Shown: positions 1-7,912 of the stretch, piece after piece
Layout of the letters: the number at the start of each line of letters is the position of its first letter
Numbering within the stretch: position 1 is the stretch's first letter
DNA from: an uncultured bacterium
GTDB taxonomy: Bacteria > Cyanobacteriota > Vampirovibrionia > Gastranaerophilales > Gastranaerophilaceae
Direction: 5' to 3'
Assembly: GCA_900553895.1 (NCBI GenBank)
Contig: USFB01000007.1
Span: 14,345 to 78,344, forward strand
Length of the DNA stretch: 64,000 nucleotides
Made by a program: the position numbers and the translations under genes
Notes under the pieces: model-generated
What the model saw: the letters and a program-made list of their open reading frames with translations, nothing else
What the model was told of the DNA's origin: nothing
Database searches by the model: none

Positions 1-1
1 A

Positions 2-751
2 AGAAATTTACCTGAAATAGAAGCCTTGGTAAAACGTTTGCATGAAATTGTGGTTGAAGATGAGCGCAAAAACCCTGATAATCCTGTTTCAATAGGTATT
101 ATTTCACCGTTTAGGGCGCAGGTTGAACAGTTGAAAATTTCAGTTGCAAAAGTGCTTTCTGAACACATGATGGAAAAACACCAAATTGAAATCGGTACAG
201 CGCATACTTTTCAAGGTGATGAACGTGATATAATTTTGACTTCTTGGGCTTATGCAAACAATAGTTTTCCGCAAAGTTTGATTTTCTTGCAAAAACCAAA
301 TTTGTTCAATGTTGCTATTACAAGAGCAAGATATCAAATGATTAATTTTATTTCAAAAGATCCGAGAGAATTACCGGAAGGACTTTTGAGAAGTTATTTA
401 GGTTTTGTTCAAGAGTATGAAGATAGATATGCGCTTTCAAAATCTGATGATTTCGATGAAAATATTTATAAAAATGCGTTTGAAAAAGAAGTTGCTCAAG
501 CATTTAGAGATTTAGGACATGAGGTTACTTGCGGTGTTGATATTGCAGGTTTGAGCGCAGATTTGGTTGTTGATAACAAATTTGTAATCGAGTGTGATGG
601 TGTTGAAGATAAGACGCCTTGCAAAGTTACAAATATGAAAAAGCAAGCGATTATTGAACGTTCAGGCTTGAAAGTTTCAAGAATTTCAAAACGAGAATGG
701 CAGTATTCGCCAAAAGCTTGTGTGGATAGAATTATTAATTCTAATGTTTAG
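2..751 (+). CDS. SF1 (Upf1-like) helicase C-terminus fused to an endonuclease-like domain, 5' partial
   Basis: The frame is open to the left edge, so this is the 3' part of a larger gene; the first TTG or ATG inside it is not the true start. The visible part carries late SF1 helicase motifs: IISPFRAQV (motif IV region), GTAHTFQGDERDII (motif V) and NVAITRAR (motif VI, arginine finger). After about residue 150 comes a separate domain beginning FEKEVAQAFRDLGH, with ADLVVDNKFVIECDG, which looks like the core of a PD-(D/E)XK or DUF559/Vsr-like nuclease fold. Together these suggest a nucleic-acid unwinding and cutting protein, perhaps in repair or defence. The family of the N-terminal part cannot be seen here. 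The helicase call is firm; the nuclease fold is inferred from a short D...ExD pattern. Confidence 0.8.
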   Translation, partial: RNLPEIEALVKRLHEIVVEDERKNPDNPVSIGIISPFRAQVEQLKISVAKVLSEHMMEKHQIEIGTAHTFQGDERDIILTSWAYANNSFPQSLIFLQKPNLFNVAITRARYQMINFISKDPRELPEGLLRSYLGFVQEYEDRYALSKSDDFDENIYKNAFEKEVAQAFRDLGHEVTCGVDIAGLSADLVVDNKFVIECDGVEDKTPCKVTNMKKQAIIERSGLKVSRISKREWQYSPKACVDRIINSNV

Positions 752-759
752 GTGCAGAA

Positions 760-870
760 ATAATTTGCAATGACGACCGGCTTGTAAGTTATGCTTCCAG
801 TTATTGCGAGGAATAACAGCTCATTTGGCAGTCTTGCGCGCAGTTTTTGCGAGAACTGGCGATTGTTTTT
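760..870. repeat. degenerate interspersed palindromic repeat
   Basis: The spacer after the helicase gene holds GCAATGACGACCGGC and ATTGCGAGGAATAAC. These resemble pieces of the better preserved copy at 2151-2259 (CATTGCGAGGAGCAACG). The copy is worn and its ends are not clear. Confidence 0.4.
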
Positions 871-896
871 AGTGACGGGTTAAATAATAAAAGTAA

Positions 897-929
897 AAAA
901 AAGAACCGCTCATTGAGCGGTTCTTTTTT
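897..929. terminator. bidirectional intrinsic terminator
   Basis: A perfect 11-bp stem (AGAACCGCTCA / TGAGCGGTTCT) with a 2-nt loop is followed by a T run on the plus strand and preceded by an A run. It can therefore end rpsO on the minus strand and the helicase transcript on the plus strand. Confidence 0.85.
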
Positions 930-931
930 GA

Positions 932-1195
932 TTAACCTCTGATTCCTAATTCTTTAATTAGGCTTCTGTAACCTTCAAGATTTCTATCTTTCAAGAATGA
1001 AAGAAGTCTTTTTCTCTTACCAACCATCATCAAAAGACCACGTTTTGTAGCGAAGTCTTTTTTGTTAGATTTCATGTGTTCAGTAAGTTCAGAAATCTTT
1101 TTAGTCAACATTGCGATTTGTACTTCTGCAGAACCAGTATCTTTTGCATTAGCACCGAATTTTTCAATAATTTCTTGTTTGTTCTTTAAGTTCAT
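932..1195 (-). CDS. rpsO: 30S ribosomal protein S15
   Basis: An 87-residue protein of normal S15 length. It shows the family signatures DTGSAEVQIAMLT (residues about 19-31), LTEHMKSNKKDFATKRGLL and the C-terminal KRKRLLSFLKDRNLEGYRSLI, which bind the 16S rRNA central domain. The ATG is preceded by AAAGGAAAT, a good ribosome-binding site. It is transcribed alone, with its own promoter about 105 nt upstream and a strong terminator directly after the stop. The leader of about 100 nt is long enough to hold the kind of autoregulatory structure that S15 uses in many bacteria, but I did not recognise a known class. Confidence 0.98.
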   Translation of the reverse strand: MNLKNKQEIIEKFGANAKDTGSAEVQIAMLTKKISELTEHMKSNKKDFATKRGLLMMVGKRKRLLSFLKDRNLEGYRSLIKELGIRG

Positions 1196-1298
1196 TATTG
1201 TATTTCCTTTTGTTTGTGGTCTTTGGAAACTTGTTATCGACTACAAATTCCGCCGAACCGTGTGAGTGACATATTGGCGTAAGCACTCTACAGGATTA

Positions 1299-1327
1299 AA
1301 TATATTACAGAAAAGTATAAAAATCAA
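1299..1327 (-). promoter_or_regulatory. sigma70-type promoter of rpsO
   Basis: Read on the minus strand: TTGATT (1322-1327), a 17-nt spacer, then TATATT (1299-1304). This puts the transcript start about 100 nt before the rpsO ATG. Confidence 0.65.
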
Positions 1328-1365
1328 GATTATTGCTTAATAATGTTTAATACTTTCTGTAAAAA

Positions 1366-1995
1366 TTAATATTCTGCTTTCCAATTGTTATCAGCAACCG
1401 CACCGGTGCAAGCCCAACGGTAGTTGCTATCTGTACCATTATAGTTTGGGTTACAAGAATAGTTTTTGTAAGCAGGAGTTTTATTTTTCATTGCATTTGA
1501 ACCAAATGCAAGAACTCGCCCATCCGGATATATAATAAATTCAAAACAGTCTTTTCCAATTTGGTTAGGCTTTTTAGTTCCATTTATGTCTATATCGATA
1601 TATGCCCAATAATTATTCGCATCAGACTTAAATCTGCTAATAATAGTACCATCATTTAATTGATAACAACCTTGAACCTTGTAATTTGTAGAGCTACCAA
1701 GCATGACATTGTAACTACATTGACTCGCATCTAACTTTTCCATTACCATATAGTTAGACAATTTATTAAGGAAATCATCTCCGACTGTTTCGTCACTTAA
1801 ATCAGTAAGATCATTATTCACCATATATTCTTGAATAGCACTGCCTAAAATACTCGAAAATCTAGCAAGTGCAGGTCCAATTTTTGCTTTTTGTGTGTTT
1901 GTAGATAGTGCAGGAGCAGTTAGTGCGGATACTATTCCGATGATACCCAGTGTTATCAAAACTTCTGCTAAAGTAAATCCAAATTTCTTCTTCAT
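1366..1995 (-). CDS. type IV pilin-like prepilin (N-terminal methylation motif)
   Basis: The start is taken at 1995 because AGAAGGGAA lies 5 nt upstream and the leader then reads MKKKFG|FTLAEVLITLG. That is a classic class III prepilin signal: a short basic leader, G|F cleavage site, Glu at mature position 5 and a hydrophobic helix. The 210-residue protein continues with a variable globular domain of about 160 residues containing several cysteines (QCSYN, GCYQL, SCNPN, WACTG) that could form disulfides. It would be processed by a prepilin peptidase and either packed into a type IV pilus or act as a pseudopilin. PilM/N/O-like genes occur at 18.5-20.9 kb. It stands alone, downstream of a long repeat-rich spacer. 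Confidence 0.9.
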   Translation of the reverse strand: MKKKFGFTLAEVLITLGIIGIVSALTAPALSTNTQKAKIGPALARFSSILGSAIQEYMVNNDLTDLSDETVGDDFLNKLSNYMVMEKLDASQCSYNVMLGSSTNYKVQGCYQLNDGTIISRFKSDANNYWAYIDIDINGTKKPNQIGKDCFEFIIYPDGRVLAFGSNAMKNKTPAYKNYSCNPNYNGTDSNYRWACTGAVADNNWKAEY

Positions 1996-2150
1996 AAAAG
2001 TTCCCTTCTTTTTTGTTTGAGTTGTAATTCTCAATTTAAATACAAATATAATATCATTTTTTTTTTTTTTTAATCAACATGTATTCAGGATAATTGTAAG
2101 AAGGGGTTAATTTATTAATAATGTCAAGACAAAAGATAAAAGTTAATAAA

Positions 2151-2259
2151 ATGCTGGATTGCTTCAGGCTAATCGCCCTCGCAATGACGGCACGCTAAAA
2201 AGTCTGACGCCCGGTCATTGCGAGGAGCAACGATTAAAATTGGCGACGAAGCAATCCAT
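2151..2259. repeat. palindromic interspersed repeat (GCTGGATT...AATCCA family)
   Basis: It starts ATGCTGGATTGCTTC and ends GACGAAGCAATCCA, so the ends are inverted repeats. Inside, CTCGCAATGACG and GTCATTGCGAG form a second inverted pair. A relative with clearer ends lies at 45744-45906. Confidence 0.7.
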
Positions 2260-2304
2260 TGTATAAATACAAATTAACATATATTTTTTCAACTTAAATT
2301 TTTA

Positions 2305-2403
2305 CAGGACAGTAGTGTCTATTAATGGAGAGAGAATACTTGTGTTTATAGAGCGACTTTAGCACATTCCCTCTCCTTGGGGGGAGGGCTAGAGAGGGGG
2401 CTG
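2305..2403. repeat. solo arm of the G/C-rich mosaic repeat element
   Basis: It contains GGACAGTAGTGTC near 2308 and GGGCTAGAGAGGGGGCT near 2385. The same two modules occur in the same order in the right arm of the 63.0-63.6 kb palindrome (GGACAATAGTGCTCC and GGGCTAGGGTGGGGGCT). I saw no matching left arm here. Confidence 0.6.
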
Positions 2404-2628
2404 ATTGGTAACATGCGTATTTAAAGCGGGATTGTTTCATTATCCAAAATTACCCATGCTGTAACATTAAATGTCATCCGCCAATGTGTTCTTTCTTTTT
2501 GCTTGCTATTAGTAGATTTTTCTTCGAGGCGGAGTTGTTAATATTAATATGATTTTGTTGTTTTTACTTAGTACCCCACAATGTATTAAAAGTCTTTTTG
2601 CCTACTTTTTTTACAGAAAAAGTAGGGC

Positions 2629-2657
2629 TTGAATTTTTACTTTGTTAGCAATATAAC
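2629..2657 (+). promoter_or_regulatory. promoter of the Ehr-like operon
   Basis: TTGAAT (2629-2634), a 17-nt spacer, TATAAC (2652-2657). It lies 38 nt before the first ATG of the six-gene operon. Confidence 0.6.
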
Positions 2658-2694
2658 GATAGATGGTATATACAGTTTTGGGAATGTAAATAGT

Positions 2695-4686
2695 ATGGAA
2701 ATTTATTTTTTAGCATTAGGATTACTGCTATTGGGAGCTTTATTGTCCGTAGTAGTAAAAGAGCGCTTTAAATTCAAAGTTTGCTCAGTATTTTCATTGC
2801 TGTCAGCCGTTTTATTATTATTGCCGGCAGCGGCTGTAATGCTTACCGGAGTACCTCTAAGCACTACAGTTTACATGTCACCGATATTAGGTGATGTAAA
2901 TTTTGTAATTGACCCATTATCAGCATTTTTCGTAATTGTTATTTCAATTATGAGCTTCTTGGGAACAGTTTATGCGAATGGTTACATGAAACCTTATTTT
3001 GATAAGGGCATGAATGTTTCATCACACTGTTTCTTCTTGATGATGTTGATTATGTCAATGACAATGGTTGTAACAGTGCAGAATGCTTTGTTCTTCCTTA
3101 TCGTTTGGGAATTGATGTCATTGTCATCATTCTTCCTTGTAATATTCGAGGGTGAAAAGAAAGAAGTTATTTCTGCAGGTATTAAGTATTTGGTTTATAT
3201 GCATTTGTCAGTAATATTTATTATTGCTGCATTTGTAATGTTAAACATACAGTCAAACAGTTTGAACTTTGCTGATTTTGCTCCTGCTCTTCAAGGTCGC
3301 GAACAATTTGCAAATATTGTTTTCTTCCTTGCTTTCTTGGGCTTTGGTATAAAAGCAGGTTTTGTTCCGTTTCATAATTGGTTGCCTGACGCTCACCCTG
3401 CTGCACCATCACATGTTTCAGCAATTATGTCAGGTGTAATGATTAAAACAGGTTTGTACGGAATCTTGAGAATATTATTTCTTATCGGAACACCTTCAAA
3501 GTGTATTGCATATACTGTATTTGTAGTTGCTTTGGTAACTGCTTTGTATGGTATTTTGTACGCTTTGGCTCAAAGAGATTTGAAAAAACTTTTGGCTTAT
3601 TCGTCAATTGAAAATATCGGTATTATCGGCTTAGGTATCGGCTTAGGTATGATAGGCTTAGCTTATGGAAACCAACTTGTTGCAATGCTTGGTTTCGCAG
3701 GCGGTATTTTACACATTTTGAACCACTCAATTTTCAAAGAATTAATGTTCTTTGGCGCAGGTTCAGTTTATAACAGAACTCATACAAGAGATATGGAAGT
3801 TTTGGGCGGTTTGATTAAAAAAATGCCTAACACAGCTTCTTTATTCATAATTGGCGCAGCGGCTATTAGCGGTTTGCCACCATTTAACGGCTTTATCAGT
3901 GAATTTTTAATCTACTTCGGTATGTTAAAAGGTACATTGGGAAGTAATATTGCGTTGTTGATTACATTAATTTTAGCTATGGCAGGTTTGGCTATGGTTG
4001 GAACAATGGCAATGCTTTGCTTCACTAAAGCTGCAAGTATTACTTTCTTGGGACAACCAAGAAACGAAGAAATCTACAACCATGTAGAAAAAGATGTACC
4101 AAAATGCATGTGGGTTCCAATGGCATTACTTGCTGTTGCTGCTCTTGCTATTGGTATGATGCCACAAGTATTCGTAGCATTAATTATGGGACCAATTAGT
4201 ATGTTTGTAAATGTATCAAACGCTGTTGTTCCAATGACTGTTTTAACAATGATGCAAATTCTTTCAATTTGTTTCTTTATCTTGGCAGTTCTAATTATTG
4301 CATTGTATGCATACAAAATGTTGGCACACAAAAAAGTTGCAGAACATACGACTTGGGGTTGCGGATATAATAGAGGCAACGCTCATGTTCAATATACAGG
4401 CGCATCTTACGTAAGCTTGTTCTTATCAACATTAAAACCTTTGTTCAAGAGAGTTACACATATTAAGAAACCTAAGGAATTATTCCCTAAGGAAGCTCAT
4501 TATGAACAAGATATTGAAGACATTGAAGAAGCTTATATTGTTAAACCGCTTATCAAGTGGGATGAAAAATTACTTTCTAAATTCGAAAGAATTCAGAGCG
4601 GTAACATTCAACAATACATTGCTTACGGTTTAGCATTTCTTGTATTGACTATTGTATGTCTTGTTTGGTTTGGAGGATTAAACTAA
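2695..4686 (+). CDS. hyfB: hydrogenase-4 component B-like / NuoL-like antiporter subunit
   Basis: A 663-residue, almost wholly hydrophobic protein, close in length to HyfB. It belongs to the Mrp-antiporter/NuoL family that moves H+ or Na+ across the inner membrane. Visible signatures are VWELMSLSSFFLV (TM5 Glu), the TM7-8 stretch GFGIKAGFVPFHNWLPDAHP followed by AAPSHVSAIMSGVMIKTGLYG (key Lys and His), and AYSSIENIGIIG. The ATG at 2695 gives a clean hydrophobic N-terminus; longer frames starting at 2629 would begin inside the promoter. A hydrophilic tail (about 590-635) precedes the last helix. It is the first gene of the operon and its stop overlaps the next ATG (TAATG). Confidence 0.93.
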   Translation: MEIYFLALGLLLLGALLSVVVKERFKFKVCSVFSLLSAVLLLLPAAAVMLTGVPLSTTVYMSPILGDVNFVIDPLSAFFVIVISIMSFLGTVYANGYMKPYFDKGMNVSSHCFFLMMLIMSMTMVVTVQNALFFLIVWELMSLSSFFLVIFEGEKKEVISAGIKYLVYMHLSVIFIIAAFVMLNIQSNSLNFADFAPALQGREQFANIVFFLAFLGFGIKAGFVPFHNWLPDAHPAAPSHVSAIMSGVMIKTGLYGILRILFLIGTPSKCIAYTVFVVALVTALYGILYALAQRDLKKLLAYSSIENIGIIGLGIGLGMIGLAYGNQLVAMLGFAGGILHILNHSIFKELMFFGAGSVYNRTHTRDMEVLGGLIKKMPNTASLFIIGAAAISGLPPFNGFISEFLIYFGMLKGTLGSNIALLITLILAMAGLAMVGTMAMLCFTKAASITFLGQPRNEEIYNHVEKDVPKCMWVPMALLAVAALAIGMMPQVFVALIMGPISMFVNVSNAVVPMTVLTMMQILSICFFILAVLIIALYAYKMLAHKKVAEHTTWGCGYNRGNAHVQYTGASYVSLFLSTLKPLFKRVTHIKKPKELFPKEAHYEQDIEDIEEAYIVKPLIKWDEKLLSKFERIQSGNIQQYIAYGLAFLVLTIVCLVWFGGLN

Positions 4687-5609
4687 TGAATTTAATCATA
4701 TTATTAATAAATATATTAGTTCTTTTAATAGCTCCATTCTTATTGATTGGCGTAATCAAAAAAACAAAAGCATTTTTCGCCGGAAGAAAAGGTGTTTGCA
4801 TTTGGCAACCATTATGGGACTTCTTAAGACTTATGAAGAAGGAATTTGTAATCAGTACAACAACTTCTTGGGTATTTAAGTTTGCTCCTGTAGTCGGATT
4901 TGCTACAACAATATTTGCAGCATTGTTTGTTCCAATGATTAACGGAATGTCTATTATAAACATTCCTTGTGCGTTTATTGTATTCGCTTATTCACTAAGT
5001 TTGGGTAAATTCTTTGCTTTGTTATCCGCAATGGATACAGGCAGCAGTTTTGAAGGTATGGGTGCAGCTCGTGAAGCTTGCTTCTCAACAATCGTTGAAC
5101 CTGCTTTCTTTATTGCAATGGCATCTGTTGTTGCTCTAACAGGAAACTTTAGTTTCGCAAACTTAAGAATGATTTTAGAAAATGCCGGTGTTTATGGCGT
5201 TCTAATTATAATCCTTCTTGCAGTAACTTTGTTTATTATGTTACTGATTGAAGGTTGCAGAGTTCCGGTTGATGATCCTACAACTCACTTAGAGTTGACT
5301 ATGATTCACGAAGTTATGATTCTTGATAACTCAGGTATGGATTTAGGTTTAATCACTTGGGCGTCTGCTATTAAACTATTATTGTTTGAATCTTTGATTG
5401 CAAACTTAATAATTCCTTCTTCTTGGACAGGAATTGAAGCTATCTTGGCTTATGTTGCAGTTATATTTGTTCTTTCAGTAATAATAGGTACTGTAGAATC
5501 ATCTATGGCAAGATTCAGAATGACTCACGTGTTTGAATTTATTTTCATCATGTCTTTAACAGCACTTCTAATTCTTGCTCTAGTTACTTATAGAGTATAC
5601 GGTGGCTGA
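4686..5609 (+). CDS. hyfC: hydrogenase-4 component C-like / NuoH-like membrane subunit
   Basis: A 307-residue membrane protein of the NuoH/HyfC/EchB family, which anchors the soluble arm and helps form the ion/quinone channel. Family motifs include DFLRLMKKEFV (residues about 45-55), GSSFEGMGAAREA, and the strongly conserved GCRVPVDDPTTHLELTMIHE (about 195-215), with acidic residues on the cytoplasmic loops. The start at 4686 overlaps the stop of the upstream gene by one base, so translational coupling is likely. The stop codon lies at the foot of a long hairpin. Confidence 0.93.
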   Translation: MNLIILLINILVLLIAPFLLIGVIKKTKAFFAGRKGVCIWQPLWDFLRLMKKEFVISTTTSWVFKFAPVVGFATTIFAALFVPMINGMSIINIPCAFIVFAYSLSLGKFFALLSAMDTGSSFEGMGAAREACFSTIVEPAFFIAMASVVALTGNFSFANLRMILENAGVYGVLIIILLAVTLFIMLLIEGCRVPVDDPTTHLELTMIHEVMILDNSGMDLGLITWASAIKLLLFESLIANLIIPSSWTGIEAILAYVAVIFVLSVIIGTVESSMARFRMTHVFEFIFIMSLTALLILALVTYRVYGG

Positions 5610-5641
5610 TAAATAGTGCAATTTTAATTGCACTATTTATC
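5608..5641 (+). other. perfect 16-bp hairpin inside the operon
   Basis: GATAAATAGTGCAATT, a TT loop and the exact reverse complement form a 34-nt perfect palindrome between hyfC and hyfE. There is no long T run, so it looks more like an mRNA processing or stability element than a terminator. Confidence 0.7.
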
Positions 5642-5683
5642 ACTAAACTAAAGTCGAAAAAGGTAGTTTAAAAGGTAAATATT

Positions 5684-6391
5684 ATGGAAAACATATTTAT
5701 AATTTTATTAGGTTTATCTATGATATACATAGCTGCAACAAGCCGTTTGGCAGCGCACGTAAATATGCTTATTGCGCAAGGTTGGTTGTTGTTCTTTGTA
5801 TGTTTGTCAGGATTTGCTAAAGAACCTTGGTTCAACTGGACAATGATTTCAGGTCCGGAATCAATAATAGCAAATATGCCGCACATCATAGGTTTATTAT
5901 TTGTAATAGTTGAAACGTTAATCGTAAAAGCGTTCGTTATTCCTTTGTTCCTTAAAAAAGTTGTGAAAAAAACACATGCTCACAGGGATACAGATGCGAA
6001 TATTCCTCACTTTTACTGTTTAGTAATATCAAGCGTAATTTTGTTTGCAGGCTTCTTGGTTGCAAATATTGATGCACCTCAATTCAAATTGGTATCACCA
6101 ATGTATTTTGGAGTTTCAATTGCAATGATTATTACAAGCTTGTGGTTAATTACAATTAAACACAAAGTTTTATCAAACGTAATTGGTTTCATCACAATGG
6201 AAAATGGTATCTTCTTGCTATCATTATCTGTTGCAAAAGAAATGCCGATTATTGTAAACTTGGGCGTTTTACTTGATATCTTTATCGCCGTATTCATCTT
6301 AGGTATGTTAGTTAAAGAAATTAACAATGAATTTGACGATTTGGAAGTTTCACAATTATCAGATTTGAAGGATTACGAGTACAATGATTAA
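5684..6391 (+). CDS. hyfE: hydrogenase-4 component E-like membrane subunit
   Basis: A 235-residue protein with about seven hydrophobic segments. The second half (NVIGFITMENGIFLLSLSVA, then LGVLLDIFIAVFILGMLV) resembles NuoK/MrpC-type subunits and is typical of HyfE, including the Glu of the TMENG segment. It should be an inner-membrane part of the ion-pumping module. The first half is less conserved. The ATG at 5684 follows a 74-nt gap that contains the hairpin. Its end overlaps the next gene by 8 nt. Confidence 0.85.
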   Translation: MENIFIILLGLSMIYIAATSRLAAHVNMLIAQGWLLFFVCLSGFAKEPWFNWTMISGPESIIANMPHIIGLLFVIVETLIVKAFVIPLFLKKVVKKTHAHRDTDANIPHFYCLVISSVILFAGFLVANIDAPQFKLVSPMYFGVSIAMIITSLWLITIKHKVLSNVIGFITMENGIFLLSLSVAKEMPIIVNLGVLLDIFIAVFILGMLVKEINNEFDDLEVSQLSDLKDYEYND

Positions 6392-7805
6392 TTTAATTTT
6401 ATTATTTCCGCTTTTAGCGTGTCTTATATTGTTCTTATTCAAGAGCAAATTCTTAAACAATTTAATGATTAATTTATACGCATTGTTGCACTTCGTTGTT
6501 TCATTGGCATTCTGCTTAAACGTTGACTTCTTGCCAATGTGGCAACCAAGTAAGTTCTTTGCTGTTGATAGCACTAACAAGATTTTCTTGATGGTTATGT
6601 CAATAGTGTTCCTTGCAGTTGCTATTTATAACAACGGTTATACAAAAAACGAAGCGTCTTTGACCAGAAAACTAAGACATTATACATATATGGTATTGTT
6701 CTTTGTATTTTCTATGACTGGTGCTGTTTTAAGTACAAACTTGGGTGCTTCTTGGGTATTCATCGAAGGTACAACATTAGCAAGTGCGTATTTAATTTAT
6801 TTCCACAAAACAAAACATTCAATTGAAGCAGCTTGGAAATATGTATTTATTTGTTCAATTGGTATTGCTTTAGCGTTCGTTGGTATAATTCTAATGACAG
6901 TTGCAACCGGTAACTTGAATACATTATTCTATAGTGAATTATTTAATAATGCACCATTATTCAATCACTTCTGGCTTCAACTATCTTTTGTATTTATATT
7001 ATTTGGTATTGGTACAAAAATGGGTCTTGCACCTGTTCACTTTTGGTTACCTGATGCTCACGCAGAAGCACCATCACCAATTTCAGCTTTACTTTCAGCA
7101 ACTTTGTTAAATTCAGCATTTTTGATGATTGTAAACGTATTTAGAATTATGGTGCTTTCAGGCTGTGACAGTTTCGCAAGATTAATGCTTTTGGCAATGG
7201 GCTTTTTGTCATTGTTTATTACAGCAGTTTTTGTTTACCATATCAATAATTATAAGAGAATGTTAGCATACTCATCTATTGAAAATATGGGTATTTTGGC
7301 TATCGGTACTGCTTTAGGCGGTGTTGGTATGTTGGCTGCTATAATTCACTTAATCGGTCACTCATTGATTAAAGCATCTTTCTTCTTAACTTCAGGAAAC
7401 GTTCTTGAAATTTATGGAACAAAGAAAATTAAATCAGTAACAGGACTTATGAAAACTGATAGAAAGACTGCTTGGTTATGGGTTGCATCATTCTTGGGAA
7501 TAGTTGCATTTCCACCATCAGTTTTATTTATAAGCGAATTTTTAATGGTTAAGACAATGTTCTTGAAAGGTCATTTTATTATGTGTGCATTGTTCTTGCT
7601 ATTATTAACAATTGTTCTTTATGGTTTGGGTAAAGCTGTTATTAAGATGTCTTTCTCAGCACCAACTCATGAAGTTGAGCCTGTTAAACTAAGTTGGACA
7701 ATGTATTTGCCACAAGTTGTAATGCTTATTTTGGCTTTCGTAATTGGTATTTACATGCCACAAGGTTTGACTCAAGCAATTCTTGCAACTGTTGCAGGAT
7801 TTTAA
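6384..7805 (+). CDS. hyfF: hydrogenase-4 component F-like / NuoN-like antiporter subunit
   Basis: A 473-residue second antiporter-like subunit. Motifs: GTKMGLAPVHFWLPDAHAEA (residues about 210-229) then PSPISALLSATLLNSAFLM, and MLAYSSIENMGILAIG. The SALLSATLL form is the one seen in HyfF and formate-hydrogenlyase relatives rather than in NuoN proper. Together with HyfB this gives the complex two antiporter-like modules. It starts inside the end of the preceding gene, which implies coupling. Downstream lies a 107-nt spacer with a repeat. Confidence 0.92.
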   Translation: MINLILLFPLLACLILFLFKSKFLNNLMINLYALLHFVVSLAFCLNVDFLPMWQPSKFFAVDSTNKIFLMVMSIVFLAVAIYNNGYTKNEASLTRKLRHYTYMVLFFVFSMTGAVLSTNLGASWVFIEGTTLASAYLIYFHKTKHSIEAAWKYVFICSIGIALAFVGIILMTVATGNLNTLFYSELFNNAPLFNHFWLQLSFVFILFGIGTKMGLAPVHFWLPDAHAEAPSPISALLSATLLNSAFLMIVNVFRIMVLSGCDSFARLMLLAMGFLSLFITAVFVYHINNYKRMLAYSSIENMGILAIGTALGGVGMLAAIIHLIGHSLIKASFFLTSGNVLEIYGTKKIKSVTGLMKTDRKTAWLWVASFLGIVAFPPSVLFISEFLMVKTMFLKGHFIMCALFLLLLTIVLYGLGKAVIKMSFSAPTHEVEPVKLSWTMYLPQVVMLILAFVIGIYMPQGLTQAILATVAGF

Positions 7806-7811
7806 TACTTA

Positions 7812-7882
7812 ATTACCCTCTCCTAGGGAGAGGGTAGAATTTCAAGTTGGCGAAACTTAGAAATTCGGGTGAGGGTTTATCC
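7812..7882. repeat. intergenic palindromic repeat inside the operon
   Basis: ACCCTCTCCTAGGGAGAGGGT is an inverted repeat. It is followed by AGAATTTCAAGTT...AACTTAGAAATTC and GGGTGAGGGT. The G/C-rich word CCCTCTCC recurs in repeats at about 2365, 45630 and 52150. Confidence 0.6.
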
Positions 7883-7912
7883 TCTTAATGATAATATTAA
7901 AAGAAGGTAATT

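Larger units (their letters stand above)
2035..2628. other. non-coding repeat-rich spacer before the Ehr-like operon
   Basis: No credible gene was found in this stretch. It holds a poly-T tract (about 2056-2070), the palindromic repeat at 2151-2259, a G/C-rich repeat arm at about 2305-2403, a stretch (ATGTCATCCGCCAATGTGTT, about 2470) shared with about 46010, and a pyrimidine/purine hairpin (CTACTTTTT...AAAAAGTAG) at about 2602-2625 just before the operon promoter. Confidence 0.75.
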
